From positions 248,001-312,000 of the forward strand of contig NZ_SADV01000002.1 in NCBI RefSeq assembly GCF_006864135.1: 64,000 nucleotides of DNA, written 5' to 3'. The position numbers and the translations under genes are program-made. Shown in pieces: positions 56,001 to 64,000 of the stretch. The stretch is from Lysinibacillus sphaericus. Lineage in GTDB: Bacteria > Bacillota > Bacilli > Bacillales_A > Planococcaceae. The notes below the pieces were generated by a model. It was given only the letters and a program-made list of their open reading frames with translations. It had not been told where the DNA came from and made no database searches. Numbering within the stretch: position 1 is the stretch's first letter; each line of letters opens with the position of its first letter.

Positions 56001-56218
56001 TGTTATCTGTAGCGAAAGCAAAGCGGCAGCAACAAATATTCGCGACAGGTACTGGTATCTCCCCTCCCTATAGGTGGTCTAATAATGCAGGTTTAAGTTA
56101 CTTTTCAGCGAGTGTACATATCCGCTTATAATAGAAGAATCTCAGTCTGCCATTACCGTTATGACCGACATCGTGTCGGCCCTCATACAGGCCTAAGCAC
56201 AAAGTTGATTCCGAACTT
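56001..56218 (-). repeat. Family B repeat, reverse orientation and rearranged (B5)
   Basis: On the minus strand it runs CGGAATC...CTTTGTGCTTAGGCCTG, the hairpin GGCCGAC/GTCGGTC (56163-56181) and GGTAATGGCAG. It then switches straight into ACTGAG and the right-hand part (CGCTGAAAAGTAACTTAAAC), ending in a C unit at 56006-56037. The join fuses the first half of one cassette to the end of another. It lies upstream of cls. Confidence 0.65.
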
Positions 56219-56394
56219 GTTTATCTGTTTTGATTCACAGTAGAGGATATATAAATTGTCCCATTACTTACAATATCCATCTAACATAGAAGTGTCTATA
56301 TTGTAAATAACAAGAAAACAATTTATCATAAAACTATAAAAGTACTACTTCCTCTTATAAAAATTGAAAAAAGAATAGGTGAAAATGTATACAT

Positions 56395-57924
56395 ATGAAG
56401 AATCGCGTAGTCCAATTACTATTTGTATTTGCAATTGCGGCAATTATGCTCATCGTCTTAAATAAGTCCGTCATTTCCTTATATACCTTAATCGGCATAC
56501 TATTGCCTATCACAATTATCGGGATTTCCTTTGTTATTTTTATAGAAAACCGTTCCCCGCAAAGTACATTAGCTTGGTTTTTAGTATTAGCCATTCTCCC
56601 TGTTATCGGTGTACTACTGTACTTACTGTTCGGAAGAAGTCGCTGGAGAAGAAAGAAACATTTACAACGTTCAGAAGAGAAAAGAATGATATTCCGTGAG
56701 ATTTTAGAAGGGAGAAGTTTTAACTTAGACATCTCTTCCTCTCTAAATGAAAGATCCACCTATTTGACTCAAATTATCCAAAAATTTGGCGGTGGTCCTG
56801 TTGCGAATGAGACAACAACAAAGCTCTTAACAAACGGGAATGAAACATTTTCCGAAATCCTACAAGCAATTGAAAATGCTACACATCATATTCATATTCA
56901 ATACTATATTTATCGATCAGATGAAATCGGCACAGCCATACGAGATGCCTTAATTAGGAAGGCAAAATCTGGCGTGATCGTACGCTTTCTTTACGATGGA
57001 CTCGGCAGTAATAAATTACGTAGGAGTTTCTTACAACCAATGAAAGATGCAGGGATTGAAGTAGTTGAATTTGATTCTATTCTTTCACCTTGGCTATTAG
57101 AAACCGTCAATTATCGTAACCACCGTAAAATTGTTATTGTAGATGGGACGATTGGTTTTACAGGTGGGCTCAATGTCGGAGATGAATATCTTGGTCGTTC
57201 AAAGAAGTTTCCTATTTGGCGTGATAGTCATTTAAAAATAGAAGGAAAAGCCTTATATAAACTGCAGGCCATTTTTCTAGAAGATTTTCTCTATGCCACT
57301 AGTAGTTTAAATACGGAGTCTTGGAATCAATTTATGGATAGCACATACTTTCCTAGTCAAGGAATTCATCAAGCAGAAGGTGCCGTACAAATCGTCGCAA
57401 GTGGACCTAGCTCAGATGATACAAATATTCGAAATGCTTTATTGAAAATTATGGGCTCTGCTAAAAAGTCAATTTGGATTGCCACTCCATATTTCATTCC
57501 TGATCAGGAAACATTAACATTATTACGTTTGAGTGCGCTTTCTGGAGTTGATGTCCGCATTTTATACCCAGGAAAAGGCGATAGTATCATTAGTGATCAA
57601 GCATCCCAATCATACTTTACACCGCTTCTAAAAGCGGGTGTCTCCATTTATCGCGTTAAAGAAGCTTTTATGCACGCTAAGATTGTACTTGTTGATGATG
57701 AAGTTGCATCAATTGGTACAGCAAATATGGATATTCGTAGTTTTGAACTTAATTATGAAATCATTGCGGTCCTATATGAATCTAAAACGGTTCTAGATAT
57801 TAAAAATGATTTTGAACAAGATTTTAAAGACTCCATAGAAATTACATGGGCGTCATTTCAAAAGCGAAGTATTCAAAAACGCATGCTTGAATCACTTATG
57901 CGACTCATTTCTCCCCTACTGTAA
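56395..57924 (+). CDS. cls: Cardiolipin synthase
   Basis: Membrane enzyme that joins two phosphatidylglycerol molecules into cardiolipin. The 509-residue protein has two N-terminal membrane segments (LFVFAIAAIMLIVLNKSVI and LIGILLPITIIGISFVIF), FIENRSPQSTLAWFLVLAILP, then two phospholipase D domains with HKD motifs NHRKIVIVDGTIGFTGG and HAKIVLVDDEVASIGTANMD. The ribosome site (AGGTGA) is rather far at 12 nt. It stands alone with its own terminator at 58110. It has the usual length for Bacillus Cls; which Cls paralogue it is cannot be decided here. Confidence 0.94.
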   Translation: MKNRVVQLLFVFAIAAIMLIVLNKSVISLYTLIGILLPITIIGISFVIFIENRSPQSTLAWFLVLAILPVIGVLLYLLFGRSRWRRKKHLQRSEEKRMIFREILEGRSFNLDISSSLNERSTYLTQIIQKFGGGPVANETTTKLLTNGNETFSEILQAIENATHHIHIQYYIYRSDEIGTAIRDALIRKAKSGVIVRFLYDGLGSNKLRRSFLQPMKDAGIEVVEFDSILSPWLLETVNYRNHRKIVIVDGTIGFTGGLNVGDEYLGRSKKFPIWRDSHLKIEGKALYKLQAIFLEDFLYATSSLNTESWNQFMDSTYFPSQGIHQAEGAVQIVASGPSSDDTNIRNALLKIMGSAKKSIWIATPYFIPDQETLTLLRLSALSGVDVRILYPGKGDSIISDQASQSYFTPLLKAGVSIYRVKEAFMHAKIVLVDDEVASIGTANMDIRSFELNYEIIAVLYESKTVLDIKNDFEQDFKDSIEITWASFQKRSIQKRMLESLMRLISPLL

Positions 57925-57945
57925 ATTCGGGTGCGATTCATGATG

Positions 57946-58052
57946 CTATCGGCGGTTCTTGAAATTGTTATCAGCGATTCTCAGCATGTTATCAGCGGTT
58001 TTCTCGATGTTATCAGCGATTCTTGGCATTTTATCAGCGATACGGAAACCAC
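57946..58052 (+). repeat. Tandem repeat of 21-22 bp, five imperfect units
   Basis: Units start at 57946, 57968, 57989, 58010 and 58031, each beginning with (C/T)TATC(A/G)GCG followed by GATTCT or GGTTTT and a variable end. It lies just past the cls stop. The period is a multiple of three, so chance reading frames pass through it. Function unknown. Confidence 0.8.
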
Positions 58053-58109
58053 CCCCTCGTTTTGCCGAAGAGCCCTGCTTTATTTAGTTTGACATAATAG
58101 AACAACATG

Positions 58110-58147
58110 AAAGGGTGGTATGAAAAAATTCATACCACCCTTTTTTA
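58110..58147 (+). terminator. cls terminator
   Basis: AAAGGGTGGTATGAA and its complement TTCATACCACCCTTT form a 15-bp stem with a tiny loop and a T run. The A-rich left side is short, so it acts mainly on the plus strand. Confidence 0.9.
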
Positions 58148-58150
58148 TAT

Positions 58151-58338
58151 CAATTATCCCTCAACATAAATGCGTCGGGAATCGGCTTTGTGCTTAGGCC
58201 TGCACGAGGGCCGACATGAGGTCGATCATTTCGGTAATGCCACAAGACGTGGCCTTTGACCGATGCAGGTCACTTAGCCGTTATCGCATGGATGGCTAAC
58301 ATCCTATAAGAATGCCTTTCCGACTCCGTGACACCCGC
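58151..58338 (+). repeat. Family B repeat, inner module only (B4), ending in the pyrE stop codon
   Basis: A decayed palindrome (CAATTATCCC/AACATAAATG) is followed by TCGGGAATCGG. The GGCCGAC cassette (58209-58263) has a mutated first hairpin, then comes a hairpin at TTAGCC/GGCTAA and the closing arm CCGACTCCGTGACACCCGC. Similarity to the other copies ends exactly at 58338, the last base of the pyrE stop codon (58340-58338). The outer cassette is absent. Confidence 0.75.
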
Positions 58339-58967
58339 TAAAGCTCTCCTGCTTTTAATTTTCCATGCCAGTCTTTTAAGAATGGAATATCTTCTTCTTT
58401 AATAGTGCCTGATTCATTAGCTGCTTCAATTAAATAATCAAAATTTGTTAGAGATACATATTTTATGCCTGCCTCTTCAAATGCTTGTTCAGCACGTGGA
58501 AGGTTGTATGTGTAGACGCAAACAACGCCTAGTACTTCACAGCCTGCAGCACGTAAGGCTTCCACTGCTGTAATGGATGAGCCGCCTGTAGAAACGATGT
58601 CCTCTACTACTACGACTTTTTGACCTGCTGCGTATTTTCCTTCGATTTGGTTACCACGGCCATGCTCTTTTGCTTTAGAGCGTACATAAACCATTGGTAA
58701 TTCTAAAATATCACTTACCCAAGCTGCATGTGGAATGCCCGCTGTTGCTGTACCTGCTACGATTTCAGTTGTACCAAAGTTTTCTTTAATAAGAGATGCT
58801 AGACCATTTGCTAATTGCTTACGAATTACAGGGTCAGAAATTGTCAGACGTGTATCACAGTAGATTGGAGATTTAATGCCTGATGCCCATGTAAATAGTT
58901 CTGTTGGATTTAATTCTACTGCACCTACTTTTAACATAGCGTGTGCGATTTCATTTTGTAATGTCAT
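58338..58967 (-). CDS. pyrE: Orotate phosphoribosyltransferase
   Basis: Converts orotate and PRPP to orotidine 5'-monophosphate. The 209-residue protein begins MTLQNEIAHAMLKVGAVELNP and has FTWASGIKSPIYCDTR and the PRPP-binding motif VVVVEDIVSTGGSS. The ATG at 58967 is chosen for its GGGAGG site 7 nt upstream, 2 nt after the pyrF stop; an in-frame start at 58982 would overlap pyrF. It is the last gene of the pyr operon, and its stop codon is the boundary of repeat B4, so the C terminus may have been altered by the repeat. Confidence 0.96.
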   Translation of the reverse strand: MTLQNEIAHAMLKVGAVELNPTELFTWASGIKSPIYCDTRLTISDPVIRKQLANGLASLIKENFGTTEIVAGTATAGIPHAAWVSDILELPMVYVRSKAKEHGRGNQIEGKYAAGQKVVVVEDIVSTGGSSITAVEALRAAGCEVLGVVCVYTYNLPRAEQAFEEAGIKYVSLTNFDYLIEAANESGTIKEEDIPFLKDWHGKLKAGEL

Positions 58968-58969
58968 AG

Positions 58970-61355
<2,386 letters not shown>

Positions 61356-61356
61356 A

Positions 61357-64000
61357 TTAATGTACTACCTCCGCTTTTGGCATTTGTTCTGCTGTGAATG
61401 TCATTGATTCAATAACTCGAACCATCGCTTCCGCTGTGTCTAATGAAGTGAAGCAAGGTACGCCATTTTCTACAGACTCACGACGAATTCTGAAGCCATC
61501 ACGTGCTGGCTGCTTGCCTTTTGTTAAAGTGTTAACAACAAGTTGTGCCTCACCGTTTTGAATTAAATCGATTAATGTTTCACCTTTTGCACCGATTTTG
61601 CCAACTATATCTGTGCGTACGCCAGCCGCTTCGAACGCTTGAGCTGTACCTTCAGTTGCGACAATACGGTAGCCTACTGTTGAGAAGCGTTTTGCAAGTG
61701 CAATTGCTTCGTCTTTATCTTTATCGGACACAGTGAACAAGACTGTTCCTTCTGTACGAATTTCCATACCTGCTGCAACTAAGCCTTTGTAAAGGGCTTT
61801 TTCTAATGTTGCATCTTTCCCCATTACTTCACCTGTTGATTTCATTTCAGGCCCGAGTGTAATGTCAACACGACGTAATTTAGCGAATGAGAATACTGGC
61901 ACTTTAACGAAGACACCTTTTTGCTCTGGCGCTAAGCCTGTTGGGTAGCCTTGTTTTACGATCGATTTACCAAGAATCGCTTTCGTTGCAATATTTGCCA
62001 TCGGAATGTTTGTAATTTTACTTAAGAACGGTACTGTACGAGATGAACGCGGGTTAACTTCGATGACAAATACTTCGCCCTGTGAAATTACATATTGAAT
62101 GTTCATTAAGCCTACGATGCCAAGACCTTTTGCAAGTCGAGTTGTATAATCCACTAACGTATCTTTTTGCACTTGTGTTAATTTTTGTGGCGGATAGACA
62201 GAGATAGAGTCACCAGAGTGAACCCCTGCGCGTTCGATATGCTCCATAATACCTGGAATTAAGACATTTTCACCGTCACAAATGGCATCTACTTCAATTT
62301 CTTGACCTGTTAAGTAGCGATCTACTAATACAGGGTGATCAGGTGATGCTTCTACTGCGTTCTCCATATAGTGTTTTAATTCTTCTTGGTTGTAGACGAT
62401 TTCCATCGCGCGTCCACCTAGTACGTATGAAGGACGAACTAGTACTGGGAAGCCTAGTCGATCACTAATAGCAAGTGCTTCCTCCGTAGATACAGCTGTT
62501 TCACCTTGTGGCTGTGGAATGTCCAAGTCACGTAATGCTTGCTCGAATTTATCTCGGTTTTCTGCACGGTCGATATCTTCAAGCGTTGTACCTAGGATTT
62601 TCACCCCATTGGCAACTAATTTATCAGCTAGATTAATAGCTGTTTGACCACCGAATTGTACAACTACTCCAATTGGTTGCTCAAGGTCGATAATATGCAT
62701 AACATCTTCGATTGTTAGTGGCTCAAAGTATAATTTATCTGAAACCGAGAAGTCAGTAGATACTGTTTCTGGATTCGAGTTAATAATAATTGCTTCGTAG
62801 CCCGCTTCTTGAATTGCCCATACTGAATGTACTGTTGCGTAATCGAATTCAACCCCTTGACCAATGCGGATTGGACCAGAACCAAGTACAACAACTGACG
62901 GCTTATCTGATTTAATCGATTCGTTCTCATCTTCATATGTGCCATAGAAGTATGGTGTTTCAGATTCAAACTCGGCTGCACATGTATCAACCATTTTATA
63001 TACAGGAATAATGCCATTTTCTTTACGATATGCATATACTTCTTCTGGTGTTGTTGCCCAAAGCTCGGCAACTTTCTTATCTGCAAAGCCTAGACGTTTT
63101 GCTGTACGTAACACATCTTTATCGTTTTTATGGTCAGCAAGTGTTTGCTCCATATCTACGATGTTTTTGAATTTATTTAAGAAGAATAAGTCAATGGCAG
63201 ACCATTCATGGATTTGCTCAATTGTTACACCGCGACGCAGTGCTTCACCGATGAAGAATAGACGCTCGTCACCTGCTTTGCGAATACGTTTTTCGATCCA
63301 AGAATCAGTGTTCTCTTCTGCATGTTTCAGCTCTAAGTGAACTTGGCCTGTTTCAAGTGAGCGCACTGCTTTAAGCATAGCTTCCTCAAATGTACGACCA
63401 AGTGCCATTACTTCACCAGTCGCTTTCATTTGTGTACCAAGATTACGCTTTGCTGATTCGAATTTATCGAACGGCCAACGTGGAATTTTCGCCACGATGT
63501 AGTCTAGAGCTGGCTCGAAGCAAGCATACGTAGAACCTGTTACAGGGTTTTTGATTTCATCTAATGTTAAACCAACTGCGATTTTTGCTGCTAGCTTTGC
63601 AATTGGATAGCCTGTTGCTTTTGATGCTAACGCTGATGAACGTGATACACGAGGGTTTACTTCGATTACATAGTAATTAAAGCTATATGGATCAAGTGCT
63701 AACTGTACGTTACAGCCACCTTCAATTTTTAGTGCTCGGATAATATCTAATGAAATATTACGTAGCATTTGGTTTTCTCGATCTGAAAGTGTTTGTGTAG
63801 GTGCCACTACGATAGAGTCACCTGTATGAATACCAACTGGGTCAACGTTTTCCATGTTACATACAACGATAGCGTTGTCGGCAGCATCACGCATTACCTC
63901 ATATTCGATTTCTTTATAACCAGCGATTGATTTTTCTAGTAAACATTGTGTTACTGGAGAATATTTTAGACCTGATGTCACGATCTCCTCTAAATCTTGA
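61357..64000 (-). CDS. carB: Carbamoyl-phosphate synthase large chain (5' end outside the window)
   Basis: Makes carbamoyl phosphate from bicarbonate, ammonia and ATP for pyrimidine (or arginine) synthesis. About 880 codons of the usual 1060-1070 are present; the reading frame continues past 64000, so the start is not seen. Visible are the end of the first ATP-grasp half ([21 protein letters not shown]), the oligomerisation region, the second half ([52 protein letters not shown]) and the C-terminal regulatory domain ([13 protein letters not shown]). Position ahead of pyrK marks it as the pyrimidine-operon copy (pyrAB in Bacillus). Confidence 0.96.
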   Translation of the reverse strand, partial: QDLEEIVTSGLKYSPVTQCLLEKSIAGYKEIEYEVMRDAADNAIVVCNMENVDPVGIHTGDSIVVAPTQTLSDRENQMLRNISLDIIRALKIEGGCNVQLALDPYSFNYYVIEVNPRVSRSSALASKATGYPIAKLAAKIAVGLTLDEIKNPVTGSTYACFEPALDYIVAKIPRWPFDKFESAKRNLGTQMKATGEVMALGRTFEEAMLKAVRSLETGQVHLELKHAEENTDSWIEKRIRKAGDERLFFIGEALRRGVTIEQIHEWSAIDLFFLNKFKNIVDMEQTLADHKNDKDVLRTAKRLGFADKKVAELWATTPEEVYAYRKENGIIPVYKMVDTCAAEFESETPYFYGTYEDENESIKSDKPSVVVLGSGPIRIGQGVEFDYATVHSVWAIQEAGYEAIIINSNPETVSTDFSVSDKLYFEPLTIEDVMHIIDLEQPIGVVVQFGGQTAINLADKLVANGVKILGTTLEDIDRAENRDKFEQALRDLDIPQPQGETAVSTEEALAISDRLGFPVLVRPSYVLGGRAMEIVYNQEELKHYMENAVEASPDHPVLVDRYLTGQEIEVDAICDGENVLIPGIMEHIERAGVHSGDSISVYPPQKLTQVQKDTLVDYTTRLAKGLGIVGLMNIQYVISQGEVFVIEVNPRSSRTVPFLSKITNIPMANIATKAILGKSIVKQGYPTGLAPEQKGVFVKVPVFSFAKLRRVDITLGPEMKSTGEVMGKDATLEKALYKGLVAAGMEIRTEGTVLFTVSDKDKDEAIALAKRFSTVGYRIVATEGTAQAFEAAGVRTDIVGKIGAKGETLIDLIQNGEAQLVVNTLTKGKQPARDGFRIRRESVENGVPCFTSLDTAEAMVRVIESMTFTAEQMPKAEVVH

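Noticed and set aside
57946-58052. Possible CRISPR array
   Set aside because: Units are contiguous 21-22 bp repeats with no spacers, and no cas gene is present. The hairpin repeats elsewhere are scattered singly, also unlike CRISPR.
57940-58095. 51-codon frame MMLSAVLEIVISDS... through the tandem repeat after cls
   Set aside because: No good Shine-Dalgarno, low-complexity repeat origin, and it lies between the cls stop and the cls terminator; kept only as a repeat finding.

Overview
The window looks like a low-GC, endospore-forming Firmicute of the Bacillaceae/Planococcaceae, most likely Lysinibacillus or a close relative. This is inferred from gene order, protein style and strong Shine-Dalgarno sites; no database search was possible. 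The block ftsY-smc-rnc-acpP-fabG-fabD-plsX-fapR-recG-sdaAA-sdaAB-fakA-yloU-rpmB-spoVM-thiN-rpe-rsgA-prkC-prpC-rlmN-rsmB-fmt-def-priA-coaBC-rpoZ-gmk-yicC-rqcH, then pyrE-pyrF-pyrD-pyrK-carB, follows the Bacillus subtilis order, here mostly on the minus strand.

Region by region: 1-13.2 kb holds chromosome segregation (smc, ftsY), RNase III, the FapR-controlled fatty acid/phospholipid genes, recG and the two-subunit L-serine dehydratase. 13.5-18.6 kb holds fakA, an Asp23-family gene, a truncated GGDEF gene fused head to head with a broken IclR regulator, rpmB, a small spoVM gene that appears to start at CTG, and thiN. 18.6-33.1 kb holds the translation and housekeeping operons: ribosome assembly, the PrkC/PrpC kinase-phosphatase pair, tRNA and rRNA modification, formyl-Met formation and removal, PriA, CoaBC, omega and Gmk. 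rqcH (33.7-35.4 kb) is the only long plus-strand housekeeping gene.

Between rqcH and the pyrimidine operon, where B. subtilis carries sulfate-assimilation genes, lie three complete five-gene oligopeptide/dipeptide ABC importers (36.6-55.2 kb) and a cardiolipin synthase. Importers 2 and 3 share a duplicated promoter followed by a CodY-like operator, which suggests control by amino acid supply. Importer 1 has a probable CcpA (cre) site.

The most unusual content is non-coding. Nearly every intergenic gap over 300 bp carries members of two modular hairpin repeat families (called A/D and B here). They share a cassette of about 68 bp whose stems differ between copies but remain paired. Short C units are inserted inside some copies. 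Cassettes are gained or lost between copies, and several elements end at or within a few bases of a stop codon, some inside operons. No transposase is present, so the elements would have to be moved by a protein encoded elsewhere.
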